Positions 31,955 to 45,130 of a stretch of 64,000 nucleotides of DNA are shown here, one piece after another. The translations under genes were made by a program, and so were the position numbers. The stretch's first letter is position 1, and each line of letters starts with the position of its first letter. The stretch covers positions 975,001-1,039,000 of the forward strand of contig WPIO01000001.1 of the NCBI GenBank assembly GCA_009760855.2. Direction: 5' to 3'. The notes beneath the pieces are model-generated. The model searched no databases and had not been told where the DNA came from. It saw nothing but the letters and a program-made list of their open reading frames with translations. This DNA comes from Cristatella mucedo (lineage: Eukaryota > Bryozoa > Phylactolaemata > Cristatellidae).

Positions 31955-33190
31955 TTTCATTAAACCCGTTAGATTTACCAGCTTTCTTTAACAATATTGA
32001 TCACGACGTCCTACTTGAACGATTAACAACAACGATCAGCTCATCAGACTAGGTTCAGGCGTGGTTTAAATCTTACTTGTCTAATACGGTCCATTTCTGT
32101 TCTCCATTTATACACAGTCTCAGGGAAAATAAATTTTGGACCATGGAATACGATAGATAGCCTATTACCTCTGACGATACTCTGCTGCATTCGCCACTTA
32201 AGTTAATGGAATCTGATGCAGCAGCGTATAAACCAAATGCCTGCCTTGCCGCCATTCGAGCTAAACGACTAGACAACTGAACTGCTACTCACAGGAAACC
32301 CTAAGCGATTGAGTGGACTAAAAAGCTATGCTCTTCTAATAGGTGATGCTGTTGTTTGACCATCACTCGGTTCACGGAATTTATGTGTCGTTTATGACAG
32401 TTGCCTGATTATTTAAAGCTTCATTGAGAAGACAGCTTCCACAGCTAGCCCGCACGTCCGATCTCAATATAAGACTAGGAACTGTCTTCGATGGTGGCTT
32501 GCAAAAATTAACTACCTTCTTAGTTCTCTCACGGCTAGATCATCGTAAGTTCCCTTTTAGCTGGGCTACAGAAAAAAGCCACAATGCCCCTGAAGCTGGC
32601 TACAAATATGGTTGCATCGCATGCTGGCAAATCTTGCAGGTTTGACTACATCCATTTTTAAAAGAACTAGGATGGCTGCTTGTTGATCAACGGATATAGG
32701 CTAAAATCATTACACTGACTAACAAGAACGCAATGGCTCAGCTCCTCCATACTTAACTTAACTGAACTGCTGCACTAGTTTCAGCTTCCTCGTACCCTTG
32801 GGTCCTGAATGAACTATTAATGAGCTCTTGCATTCCACCGATTTCAGACCATTAGCGACAAAAGCTTTTCGCTCTGCAGATCCTAGATTGTGGAACACAC
32901 TGTCAAGATTATTGAGCAACGACAGCTACTCTCCTGCTGCCTTCTAAGGCAAGTCATTTCCAGCCATCCTAGGCTGCTGCTTCCATGCTACTCACTATCT
33001 CAACTGCTCTCCTGACTCTACTGCCCTTCTCACTCTCTCTTTTTTGTGTTAGATTTCTGATGGCTACCGAATGCGTACCAAACATTGCTTAGGCTCTGAG
33101 TGGGCTATACAAAACTCTCGTTGGTGACACCCATATAGTTATTGTTTCTGTGAGGAGTTACAGACCAAGATGTGTTACGTCACATTAATT
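31955..33190 (+). mobile_element. LINE family B, RT to 3' end, decayed
   Basis: Begins with an RT block (NNIDHDVLLERLTTTISSSD, then WFKSYLS). Next come a degraded palm (DDTLLHSPLKL, with the YAD part lost), a stretch matching GDAVV.PSLGSRN, and thumb blocks (FLVLSRLDHRKFPFSWAT). The C-terminal PYLAE..HQFQ and LWN.LS block precedes the family B 3' UTR (GGCTACCGAATGCGTACC, GGGCTATACAAAACTCTC). Compared with the copy at 43336-45130 it has internal losses. Confidence 0.8.
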
Positions 33191-33199
33191 ACAGCATGT

Positions 33200-33415
33200 C
33201 ACTTGAGCCACAGATTTGGAGCTTATTCTATAATTCCAAATATTTTATACAGCGGTATGTTAATCTTGCAATGTAACATGGCGTTTATGCAAAATCCACT
33301 GGTAGCCTTGTCTGTCGCGAACGTCCCAGTAGCCATATTGCGACACCAATTGCTAACTTGCATTGGTTCACTATTAAGCAGTACATTGACTTTATCACCG
33401 ACCATCTGCCGTTGA
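33200..33415 (+). mobile_element. LINE family A thumb fragment
   Basis: The plus strand reads LSRTSQ.PY and LALVHY-like pieces aligning with CRERRS.HITPLLADLHWLPVK. Before it is a trace of AYFQLHNISKI (GCTTATTCTATAATTCCAAA). About 215 bp and badly decayed. Confidence 0.5.
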
Positions 33416-34174
33416 ATGGCCAGGGCAACTTTGGAAATCGGTGCCAATATGAGGTCTTATGTAATTGCTATATGGCACAGCGGCGAAACATTGCCATCGT
33501 AAACTTGATTAAACCTGCATAGGCAATGCCTGCTAGTATAGTAATGACGGGTTTCTCTGTTGCATCACGTAGGGATGATATGGGTGCATTTAAACTGTGA
33601 TTAATAGTCACTTAAAGTATGTTTATTAAAATGGGTTTTACTGACCTCTAACTTAAATGGATCACTGCAGCTGTCAAAATTAGTGTATTTTCTGAGCAAG
33701 CAGCCATTAAAAATCTTTGCGTGCTGTAGTCTGCTCGATTGAGGCCCTCAAATCCAAGGTTACATTTAAGGCTTTATGAACTGTATTACACCATCTAAAA
33801 TCATATGACCGTTCAACCCGGCTGCTAATTATATTGCTACTCTCTTATTCCAGAATTAAAATTTCTGTTGAAGTGACTGAGATATCTCCTGAGTCATGTT
33901 AAGTTTCCGGCGTGGTTTCCGACTTTAGCAGGGCTTCTAAGAGCCAGAAACCGTCTTTGGACAGAAACGATTCGACCAACGATTCCATCCTGGAGCGTGC
34001 AATAAGGTTACAATTAACCAATAAAGGTCAATTAAGTCCACAGAACTGAAAAATGGTTGCTCTTGAGAGCTAATTTGACTTGCATCTAATTGATAGTGAA
34101 GAGATGTGACTTTCAAAGTAAAATCATGCAATCATGTTTACATATGCATTTAAAGGCTACCTACTTTTTGCGCT
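33416..34174. other. Intergenic stretch, nothing recognised
   Basis: No supportable gene, RNA or repeat. Confidence 0.5.
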
Positions 34175-34980
34175 TTGCTGATAATAATAATAATAGTAAT
34201 TATAATGCACTTGATAAAGCCCCGTCAGAGAACTCAATCTCTCCCTAGGCGCTTTACATTTACTGCAAAGAGGAATGCAATTGAATGGTGAGTAATATCA
34301 TGTCAGATAAACAAACGAAATGAATAACATGGTTAGGGGTGACATGCACAGGGTCAGCATGCAAATGTGGTTAGTGGCAGCATGCACAGTGTCAGCACGC
34401 ATAAGCACATAAATAAAGAATCACAGGGACCCATTAAATGCTGTCCTTAATAGGTTTGTTTTTAAGTTCTTTTTAAATGTGGTCAGGTCAAGGGATCTTC
34501 TGATGCAGGTCGAGAGGGAGGTCCAGGCTTTGGGAGCATAAGAACTTAATGCACGGTCTCCAAAGGATTTGAGGTTTGTACGAGGTATTTGTAGACTGTT
34601 GGTATCCGAAAAGCAGGTGATACAATGCTTGGCCTGATGGGGGAGTATATCTGGGAGATAGGCTGGAGCCAAAGAATAAAGTGACCTAAAAGTCACAAAA
34701 CCTTGTAGTCAATCCATTGCTTGACTGGTAGCCATTGGAGCTCAGGATAAGTGGAGTAATGTGGCAACTGAGACTCTCACGACACACAAGCGTAGCTGCT
34801 GAGTTTTGCACCAGCTGCAATCGCCTGATCGCACATGCTGGTAGGCCAGTAAGTAGTGAGTTGCAGAAGTCGAGACGGGATGTCACGAATGTATGGACCT
34901 ATTTGGACGTGGTATTCTTATCTAAACAAGCCCAGTTTTTAGCAATATTATGAAGCTGAAAATAGGCAGATTTGACTGTG
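34175..34980 (-). mobile_element. LINE family A, RT C-terminus and 3' UTR (well preserved)
   Basis: Starts on the plus strand with an (ATA)n run and GCACTTGATAAAGCCCCGTC. The minus frame 34696-34421 encodes the C-terminal 91 residues ([17 protein letters not shown] through NLKSFGDRALSSYAPKAW to TTFKKNLKTNLLRTAFNGSL and stop). The frame 34886-34686 holds [20 protein letters not shown]. One frameshift separates them. It ends upstream near 34980 by truncation. Confidence 0.88.
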
Positions 34981-36022
34981 ATACCTTACTAGCTATGATA
35001 CAATTAATAGATCTCTGAAATACCAAATTTGATCCAATCAATCCGCTCGATCAGCATATTTTTGTAAACGTCAGCACGAAATCTAGCTGTCCTGCTTCAA
35101 AGTAACCACTCACCTGACGAGGGCACCACCTTCACATCACAGTCACGGCAGTCTACTTTTTGATATGCAATATTGCCAATATTTGGAGAAGCTAATTTAT
35201 TGATAATACATTTAATTAGTTCAATAAATGAATACTTTTAGTCCCGACTTCCATAAATCACTACTTTCCTTTCGAAAGCCTTACCAGAGTACTCTGCCCC
35301 TCTAATAAATGTGGTCTCAGACCCTGGTGGTGACCATAGAATGCACCTAGTGGCTAACTTCTTCGATGTCCATATACCGTTGCATGGCACTTCACGAAAA
35401 TGCTTGCAGCTACCACGCTAATTATTTTCCTCTGAACACCGATGTAGCGGAAATTCCTAAATGCAAAGCTTCATTCTAGTGTGCGTGGCCTGAGTGCTCA
35501 ACCAGGGCAATTGCACACTCCCGTGACACAACGTGAAGCTTATGGGCTCGCCCCTGACGCGACCAAGCCCGGGAGTGGCTGGAAGCCAGTCAGCCAATCG
35601 GCAAGATAGTGGGAAACAGGACGCAAGGGAGAACGGCTGAGTGGTATAGCACTGCAATCGTTAGCCGAATACACCACTGCTGAAGCCCACCTCTCGGTGT
35701 CCGCGTTTCGTTGATTTTGTGCCGTCAGAACATCTGGTTAACAGCTACTTCGGAAAGTCTTAAAGAGCATATATTTCAGCCTGATCGTTGCTCAACTTGA
35801 GTGCAGCGGATACTTTGTGGGCTGGCTAAGTTGCTAAGTTTGATTTGCTGGCAGAGATTCTCAAGGACTTGACGTTGCCGATCGCCACACATTCTCGCCC
35901 ATCTTTCTAACCGGCAGAGCGTTAGCCGTATACCGGAGAAGCGATTGAATAGCAAAGAAAGATTACACTAACGTAAAAGAAGTTCACTGGCTGCACTTTC
36001 AATGGATACATGTAAACCTTTG
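34981..36022. other. Intergenic stretch with a possible SINE trace
   Basis: At 35630-35650 the phrase ACGGCTGAGTGGTATAGCAC resembles a tRNA box A, but the box B candidate (GCTGAAGCCC near 35681) is poor. Otherwise nothing is recognised. Confidence 0.3.
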
Positions 36023-36291
36023 AGGAGCTCAAAAGGCTACTCCAAGCCGGGGAACCAGACGACATAGAGGCGTCAATTTGGGTTCTGCTGACCGATCCGT
36101 TGAGTGAGGCTGCTGGTGGTGACTTGCTAAAAGTGCTTATGTCACGGGGCTTCCCGAGGAAATCTTCCTTTCTTACTGCATTCGCAGGGACAAAGCGAAC
36201 TTTCCGTGTTATAGGTATGCCTGCCGCGCCTTGCATTTTTATCGCTGATCTATTGACACACCACCCTAATGAAGCTTGTAAAGTGCCTTAA
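36023..36291 (+). other. Unrecognised 89-codon open stretch
   Basis: Directly after a TAA at 36014-36016 the frame runs TFEELKRLLQAGEPDDIEAS, then WVLLTDPLSEAAGGDLLKVL, then MSRGFPRKSSFLTAFAG, ending ACKVP at 36291. It has no ATG until the Leu-rich middle part. The amphipathic helix pattern and balanced composition look protein-like. A GTATGC at 36211 could be a donor site, but the upstream acceptor (CCTTTGAG) is weak. No domain recognised; it may be a stray exon or chance. Confidence 0.25.
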
Positions 36292-37895
36292 AATTTATTA
36301 ACCTCGACGATGGAGCAATACACTTTTTTAGCAATATTATAAATATGAACCGACATTGCCATCATTGGTCCAAATAACTTAAATAAAACATAGTTAAGGA
36401 ATGAAAGAGATTCACGTGAATCTTTTTGGAACTAGACAGCTAATCCCGCTATTCAGTGAACGTGCTATTAGGTTGTTTTCATTATACCGACATTGTTATA
36501 GAGAACTTGGCGACGTATTTTGTTGATTCGGCGCCTTCGCAGCTTAGCAATAAGTCAATCAATATTTTTTCCGAGTCGCTTAACTAGCACACGACCATTT
36601 CCGGTTTGGACTATAAGTTTCTGTACAATAAAATGACGCAAGCATATTGTGAGATTACCACTGATCACCTTTCCCGCATTCTTTCCATTTACTTCTGATC
36701 CATAAGTATAGCACGGCAGGCAGTGCAAAAAATGAGGCTGGTGAATGCAATGCCACAGTCACATAGGCCCCACTTCAATTCTGCACTTCAAAAACCAGTT
36801 TTAATGGCCTGGGCTGACTCACATGCACCGACACGTGCACATACGCCATGTTTACTTGCTCTGCAGATATCAAGTTTACAAAGATTTCGAGCGTGGTATT
36901 GTGTGATCACTGCTCTTTTTACTTATGGCATGCTCGTTTAATCGTGCATTTCTTTTACTTACCCATACAGAGTTACTGTCACAGCTGAAATTCGCGAACC
37001 GTAAGCCAAAAATAGGCTAATTAAAGTAGTGCTTGGAATTAGACTGAGATATGTACTCATTGAACAAAGTTACTAGAGAAAATGCTACTCTCTAAACTTC
37101 GCTCACATTGGCAATGCGATATACAAATTCCTGCGACTATATACTCTTTAGTTTTGCCACGGACTTTCAGCTTAAGAACACTTACAAAATAACTGCGATA
37201 ATCAGGCTTCGGAGTATCGTGATTTTATGTATCTTCCTTAATAGGAAGACCACCGATCAGGCAAGTATACATGCCAGAGCCTGACTGCAGTTGCAACATT
37301 GCCCCAGCTCAGACAGAGCTTCACTGGTATCGACCAAAGCATCAAATAGACATCAAAGTGTTTTTATGAATAAATGGTCGCTTCACTCTTTTGCATTAGT
37401 CTGACTCTACGACGGTCTCTGCTTTAAGTCAATTTGCTTTTCCACATCTGAATTTAAAACTGTTCTATAACGACATTCGACTCGTTTGAAGCAGAAGACG
37501 GGCACACCATTTTAGCTTTGTCACTGGCATCGAATTTGCAGGAAGACATGCTGGTATGTGTTTAGCACTGACTCATTGGGCCGAAGTGGACTTGTCTCCA
37601 TTTCCAGCTTGTTTTGAGTGTTCTTCTTACCTTGGATTAGCTTAAATTATTAAATAGTGAACCTGACAAATCAGCTGTACCGGGTGTCTTGCTGTGTGAC
37701 TTTGCCTTTTTGCTTGTTCACAAATGATGCTACGGTAGCTTGAGTCTTACGGAAGTAAATTTAAATAATTGAAATCTTAAAACTGAATGGCCTGATCTCA
37801 AAATAATTTGAGACTGCTTACTGCCACAGTAAATAGCTTCAGTGATTAAATAGTTTGGGTGGTACGGTGCCTAGCTTGATTGGGTTTCAGTTATA
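36292..37895. other. Intergenic stretch, nothing recognised
   Basis: AT-rich and without a supportable feature. Confidence 0.5.
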
Positions 37896-37899
37896 ATAG

Positions 37900-39320
37900 C
37901 AAGGCTGAGGTAAAAGAATTATGGGACCAACACGCTGCTAACAGTGACTTTAATCTATCGCTCCCAGGTGCCAACTTAGACTGTCTCTCAGATTTCTCTG
38001 ACCTTATTTCGATTATGTGTAAATCAAATCAATATTTATCTTGATGGATGATTTTAACGTTCATTTTCAGACCTTTTGATAACTAAATGCTTACGTTTTA
38101 AGCACCACATTTTGTGCCCTTATTGACCTATTCTCTCTCGCGGATCAGGTGCATGACCCTGCTGACATCAAGTGTCACCCACTCCACCGAATTTTCTCCC
38201 ACCACTGCATGTGATCATCATATATATTAACCAAATTCTGATTACCTTATAATATGCATATGTCAATCCGTCTACTGTGTATTTTTTCATCTGCATTCAA
38301 AGTCACGTGTGAATTGTGAAACTCCAGGAACCTTAGCGTTGATGCTTTCAGTGAGAAAACATCTTCTTAGCCATGCTACTGAATTCCCCTTATGACCGGT
38401 TATCATTGGTAAAATTCTTTAACACGACACTAGCAAGTATGCTTTACAAGTTTGCACCTCGGATTAAGCGCACGGTGCACCTCATCCAGACGTACTAACG
38501 TTGACCAGAGACATTAAACAAGCTAGGTGTACTAAGCACAAGCTTGAAATAGCTTACAAAATATCAGGACTGACTGTCCGAAGACATGAATGCTCTGACT
38601 ACTGTAAATCGAACCATTCAATCCTAGCAAATGCCAAGTCTAGCTTAACCTTAAACATTGTTTAATCACACAGGCACAATTAATAATACTGATGTTTTCG
38701 ATAAACCATTTTCCTAACGTTCCCAGGCTAGCTCATACCTAAGTTATTCCTGTCGTGATCTAGCCGAGCGCTTCTCTAGTTGCTTTGTCAACAAGACGCC
38801 CTCAAGTCCTGTATGAACAATAAATTATCTGTTCATTCCTCTACTTAATCCTGTCTCGGATTGATTATTGTAAATCTCTTTCGGCTGGGCTACAAAGGAA
38901 AGCAACTGAGCCACTGCAGCTGACTATGAATGTGGCTGCAAGGCTAGTGTTCAAGTCCCAGAGGTTTGAGCACGTGTCTGTTTTCCTAAAAGAGCTAGGA
39001 TGGATGCTGGTTACTCAACGGATTTCGAGCAAAGTTTTTACGCTGACCTGCATGGCCTGCCATGGCTTTGTTCTTTCGTATCTAGCTGAACTGCTGCACC
39101 AGTTTCAGCCATTTGGCGCCCTCGGGTCCTGTGTGTGGATAATAAAATTAGCTATCTCATTCCTCTGCTTAAAGACCGTTGGCGACAGAAGCTTTAGCTC
39201 TGCATGTCCTGGACTTTGGAGCTCACTTCCACAATCCTTACGCAAAGACAAATACTATCCTGCTGTCGAGTCTTTAAGGTTTTGTAAAGTTACTGACGGT
39301 TAGAAGTTACATTACAAGAA
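37900..39320 (+). mobile_element. LINE family B, endonuclease trace plus RT C-terminus
   Basis: Near 38040-38070 the reading DDFNVHF resembles the GDFN-H- motif of the AP endonuclease domain, followed by DLFSLADQVHDPADI-like text (38120-38170), as in LINE endonucleases. After a gap with most of RT missing, the thumb region resumes at about 38845 and the frame 38926-39303 encodes NVAARLVFKSQRFEHVSVFL, ELGWMLVTQRI and YLAELLHQFQPFGALGSC. It ends in the family B 3' end near 39320. Confidence 0.75.
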
Positions 39321-40189
39321 AGACAACATTAGGTAGTTAATCCCCAGTTTGGCACCACCCCCTATGGAAATCGATCCCTCAATTATGTGAAGTATCTCAA
39401 TGTCTAAATTCAAGAAAGTCAGGATTGATATAATTGAATTTCAAATCTATTTTGATATTGAAATATTGAAATCAAGATAGTTTTCATATTCGTAAATTTT
39501 AATTTTCATATCATTACAAAAAAATAAACTAGTCATCTAGATCCTATAGCGTCTGTCCTGCTCTTTAGATGCATGGGCATGCTGCCATCCTTTATAAATA
39601 ACAATTGTTATATGCCGTTAGCCTTAGATTATATCCCAGCTCTTTTCAAAAAGGCAGTAGTCAGCCACTGCTCATGCTAAAAAGGCTACACCAAACGAAT
39701 CGCCAGGGCTTCTACGACACTGCTAGGCCGGCCCAAAAGAAGTGACTGTGGGTGCCCAAGGGGTTGGTTGGAAGGGACTAGTACACTTTGCCCTGGTCGA
39801 TCCGGGCAGCCGACTCCTCTCCGGCTCCCTGCCTCCGGGGCTACGAATGCCGGTTACCATCTCAGCAGCTATGACGACAACGTCGGGCAGAGTCGTAGCT
39901 TTGGGCGACCTCGAGCTCAGAAACGTTGAGTTACGTGCTGCAGCATAGCTTCATCAGACACATCAAAGCAAGAAGTAATCTGGAGATATCGCAGCTCCCA
40001 GGGGCCTAGTGGCTGAGCAGAGTCCTGCCGACGAATAGTGAGCCGTACTCGTCGGTGATCGGAGCTGTGGAACTCGTCGCTCGGCTCGCCAGTTCATCCG
40101 GTATCGTGCTGCAGTGGAGACGTTGGAGTTAGGAGAGCAGAGAATCCGTCAAGCCTGGGTGGCTCTAATAGAAACACACTAAATATGCA
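39321..40189. other. Unassigned stretch, GC-richer part at 39720-40150
   Basis: 39720-40150 is richer in C+G than its surroundings and holds a 68-codon frame (39742-39948) without a known motif. It could be an old LTR, but I see no ends. Confidence 0.3.
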
Positions 40190-40930
40190 AAACTAGACCC
40201 AGTAAATTTCAGTCTGGGTTTAGAACTTCTCACTACACTTTCGGCATCGCTTCGGATGTACGAGAACATTCTTGGGAATGCAGCATTAGGTACTCTTAAC
40301 TTGTTCAGCTCGATATTTTGGCACTTTTCAAAACTACCGATCACCACGTCCTTCTTCAGGGCTTTTTATCTCGCTTGGGCACCACTGACATGACACTGCC
40401 ATGGCCAAAGCTTTATCTTAGTGGGAGACTCCAGAGTACTGATGTAAGCGAACAAAGATCTTCCGAAAAACCAATAAAGTATGTGGTACTTTTTGGATCT
40501 CTGCTGCATCCACTTCTTTTCACGGTTCCCACTCTCCTTTTTGCCTGTGCGATTGCAAGATACATGCTAGGTTTTCACTTCGATGTATATGTCGCTCAAA
40601 TGAAGAGAAAAGCTACTGCCTTTACCTTTGCCTTCATCCCTGCCAGGACTCCAGCACGTTGAAGTCTCTCAACTCACTTGCAGCATGTTGTGATAACATC
40701 TGGACATTGATGGAAGCCAAAGTTCCTAAATTTAATGAAGATAAAGCTAACTTATAAGTTATGAGCAAGCAGGCGTGACTCAAAAATGAGAAAACCTGAC
40801 GCTTAAAATCAGCTCTGCCAGGATATCCCCTGGTGAATCTGCACGAGTTGCAATTGTCCTGTTCCTTAATGACCTTTCACCAGAAGACCAAATTAGCTCC
40901 CCAGTCATGTCTGCCTACTTTCACCTCCAT
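40190..40930 (+). mobile_element. LINE family A, RT N-terminal to palm, decayed
   Basis: Starts near 40195 with the region matching FQSGFR..HSTETAL, then DHHVLLQGFLSRLGTTDMTL, YLSGRLQSTDVSEQRSS and a degraded GS.L.PLLFTV. The YADD box reads FDVYVAQ, and SSTLKSLNSLAAC-like text follows in another frame. The element breaks off at the (AT)n tract. Confidence 0.75.
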
Positions 40931-40932
40931 AC

Positions 40933-41884
<952 letters not shown>

Positions 41885-41970
41885 TGGTGAGTCGTGATGG
41901 CAGGCTAGGTAAGGCGATTGCTTTTCACGACCACAGTCCAGTAGTCAAGGGTCCGATTCTTGCGGCAGGC
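41885..41970 (+). mobile_element. Possible tRNA-derived SINE head
   Basis: TGGCAGGCTAGGTAAGGCG (near 41898) is box A-like and GGGTCCGATTC (near 41948) is box B-like, at the right spacing. No clear body or tail follows, apart from a T-rich run near 42020. No second copy is seen. Confidence 0.3.
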
Positions 41971-42439
41971 GATCCTTTATCGCCACCGCAAGCAGTGGTG
42001 ATAGGCGTAAATGCTCTTTTTTTGCAATACAAAATGAGGCTGTTTAATCAAATAGTACTTCTTTAGGTAGCCTACAAGCAGCTGTGCTCTTCCGAATACC
42101 AGTTATGGTTGTGCAGGTCGGGTACGAATATCGATGCTTAGTAGGCACAAGTATTGTTATTAGAATTAGACTCATTTATGACGTCTTAATTAAGAATAAA
42201 AATTGTTTTCATATTGATTAACACTCTGTCGGTGTCCTAGATACAGCAGGTAATCTCAGAACAGCAATCTCGGTGTTGCACTAAAAATCAGTAATGCTGG
42301 GCAACCATTAGCTGCCTTAACAAAGTCTCTGCAAACTAGCAGCTATCACCACTGCTTGAACCTGCAATGCAGAATCACCCACCACTGGATGCACACCCAC
42401 GAACTCGGGACCGAGACTGTGGAGCACAACCGCCTTAGT

Positions 42440-43335
42440 TAGATTGCAATCACGGCTCACCACGTGATGTGCCATCTGCGATGTTCACGACTGCAGAGCC
42501 TGGCTGCACCTTGAGAGACTACCTGAAAGCCTGGCTGTAGAGCTGACGCGGTTGTCTAATGAGCAATCACTTTGGAAAATCACACATAGATCCTATGCAG
42601 ATTCAATATGAAGTATTTTATCAGAAAAAATGTTTAGCATCAGGTTTTCCGATTTCTTAATCCCACTTGGGTTTCTCATAGCTGGTAGGCTGGCTTGGAC
42701 GTCCTTCAATTTAAGATAGTCTGCTGCTATCCCCGTGTGGATTCCATAATGCATGCAGCAAGGGTGTGTTGAGCATTTTACGTGCTCAAGGTCCGGGAAG
42801 GATCAAAGCAAAGGTGCACATGAGTGTCGTCTGCCTAGAATTTAAGGCCTAGATTGTGATTGGCTATAACATTGGCAATAAGGAGAGTAATAACTGTGAA
42901 AAGAAGGAGACCAAGCACAGAGCCCCGAGGTAACATGTACTCGAGTGGTTTCTCGAGTGATCCCTGCTCACATCACTAATCTGGAGTCTCCGACTCAGAT
43001 AGGTCTTCAACCATAGCAGTGCAGTGCAAGTGATGCCAGGCGAGATGAGAGACGCTCAAGAACGACTTTTTGACCAACAGCACCAACGGCTACCTCAAAG
43101 ATTAAGCATAAGAAGCTGAGAGACATTACCCATGTCTCCATCCCTGAGACGGTCATCATGCATAATCATCAATGCTGACTCTGCCGAATGATTGACTCAA
43201 AACCCAGAGAGAAACTTGTTTGCTAGGTTTGAATTCTCAATGTTAGAGTTCAGTCGGTCAGCCACCAACTGTTCCAGTAACTTTGATAGGAGCAGAAGAT
43301 TAAAAACTAAGCAGAAGCTGCATTCATCCTCTTTG
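42440..43335 (-). mobile_element. LINE family A, RT fingers to palm, minus strand
   Basis: The minus strand reads, from 43330 down, NLLLLSKLLEQLVADRLNSN, then NLANKFLSGF, the fingers entry region. Further on it reads PRGSVLGLLLFTVITLLIAN near 42930-42880 and ADDTHVHLCFDPS near 42830-42800, with the Tyr codon before ADD now a stop. The thumb traces end near 42440. It meets the plus-strand family B copy head to head at about 43336. Confidence 0.78.
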
Positions 43336-45130
43336 TCCGCCCTCCTCCGTGTTAACTGTAAGATTGTACGTGGCAATGACCACGAGAATGTCACTGCCCT
43401 AGCTCGGCTAGATCTTCGAGACCATCTATCACGATGTTCTACTTGAACTATTGAGAACAACGATCTGTCTGGCAGACGAAGCACTGGCGTGGTTTAAATC
43501 ATAATTGTCTGATTGTGTTCAATGCGTGTCGTGTGGGGGTCGGGTCTCACACACGAGACAGGTCGGATGTGAGATCCCTCGAGGGTCTGTACTTAGTCCT
43601 TTGCTGTTCTCCATTTATACTCAACCTCTGGGAAAAATGATGTAAGCCCATGGAATAGGATATCCCCTTTATGCTGACGATACTTACATGTATTTGTCAC
43701 TCAAACCGTCGGAAACGGCTACTGCGGCTGAGAAACTGAATGCTTGAACTGCCGACATTTGATCCTGGATGTCAGAAAACTTCTCGAATTTAAATGGCGA
43801 CAACGCCAAACTGCTGTCTATATGACATCCTAAGTGTGTGGCTGGATTAAAAGGCTTTGCTCTTCTAATAGGTGATGTTGTTGTTCGACCATCACATCGT
43901 GCTCGAAATGTAGGTATCGTTTTTGACAGCTGCCTCAATTTTCAAAGCTTCATTCAGAAAAATAAATATTTAGCTAATAATAATAATAGCAATGCTCCTG
44001 ATAAAGCACCCTCAGAGAACTCAATCTCTTTCTAGGTGCTTTACATTTGCTGCAAAGGAAAATACTATTGAATAGTCAGTAATATCATGCTTGATAAACA
44101 TGAATAACATGGTTAGGGGTTACATGTACAGGGTCAGCATGCAAAAGTGGTTAGTGGCAGCAAGCACAGTATCAGCAAGCATTAGCACATGAAGGACGAA
44201 TAACAGGGACCCATTAATTGCAGTCCTAAATAGGTGTGTTTTTAAGTCGTTTTTAAATGTGGTCAAGTCTGGGGATGTTCTGATGCAAGTCGGAAGGGAG
44301 TTCCAGGCTCTGGGAGCATACTAACTAAATGTACGGTCTCCAAAGGATTTGTGGTGTGTACGAGGTATTGGTAAACTGTTGGCTAGCCATCACGTCTGAT
44401 CCCTTTCCAAGATTAGGAGATCTCTTCTACAGTGGCTTGTGACAAATTTAACTAGCTCATTTATGCTGTCTCGGATCGATTTTTGTAATTCACTTTTGGC
44501 TGGGCTAAGAAAGAATGCATCTAGGCCACTGCAGCTGACTATGAATATGAGTGCAAGGCTAGTCTTCAAGTCCCTGAGGTTTTAGCGAGTGTCTCTTTTT
44601 ATAAAAGAGCTAGGATGGATGCAGGTTGTGCAACGGATACAGAGCAAAGTTTTTACGCAGACCGGCAAGGTCTGCCATGGCTTGGTACTTTCGTACCTAG
44701 CTGAACTGCTGCACCAGTTTCAGCCTCTTGGCACCTTCAGGTCATGTGTACACAGTAAATTAGCTGTTCCATTCCTTCACCTACAGACCGTAGGTGACAG
44801 AAGCTTAGCTCTGTAGGTCCTAGATTGTGGAACTCGCTTCCACTATTCTTTTGCAATGATAACTACTCTCCTACTGCCAACTATGGCTCATCCTGTTCAG
44901 CGGTCCTGAGCTTCTACTTCCATGCTACTTACGACCTCAACTGCTCTACGGAGTCTGCTACGCCCCTCACTTTCTCTTCGTTGCATGAGACGAAGTCTCT
45001 TGGCTGCCGAATGCTTACCGAAAGCTGTTGAGAAAGAAAAAAGCTGCTGAGAAAAAGTGCACTATGCCAAACTCTCCTGCGTAACATCCACATAGTCTGT
45101 ATGACTTTGTGGAGTAACAGTTACAGAAAT
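43336..45130 (+). mobile_element. LINE family B, RT to 3' end, interrupted by LINE A
   Basis: RT starts near 43345 (NDHENVTALARLDLRDHLS), then TGVV.IIIV, a palm with YADDTYMYLSLKP at 43672-43710, GDVVVRPSHRARNVGIVFDS at 43862-43920, and FQSFIQK. After an insertion (43977-44381) it resumes in the thumb (LSRIDFCNSLLAGLRK near 44475, ELGWMQVVQRIQSKVF, YLAELLHQFQPLG). It ends with the family B 3' UTR to about 45130. Stops and shifts inactivate it. Confidence 0.85.
43977..44381 (-). mobile_element. LINE family A 3' fragment nested in LINE family B
   Basis: An (ATA)n run, then CTGATAAAGCACCCTCAGAG and about 400 bp of family A 3' UTR and C-terminus on the minus strand. The host LINE copy at 32410-32470 shows the uninterrupted order. 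GCTA flanks the insert on both sides (43973-43976 and 44382-44385), a short candidate target duplication. Insertion of A is therefore younger than this B copy. Confidence 0.85.
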
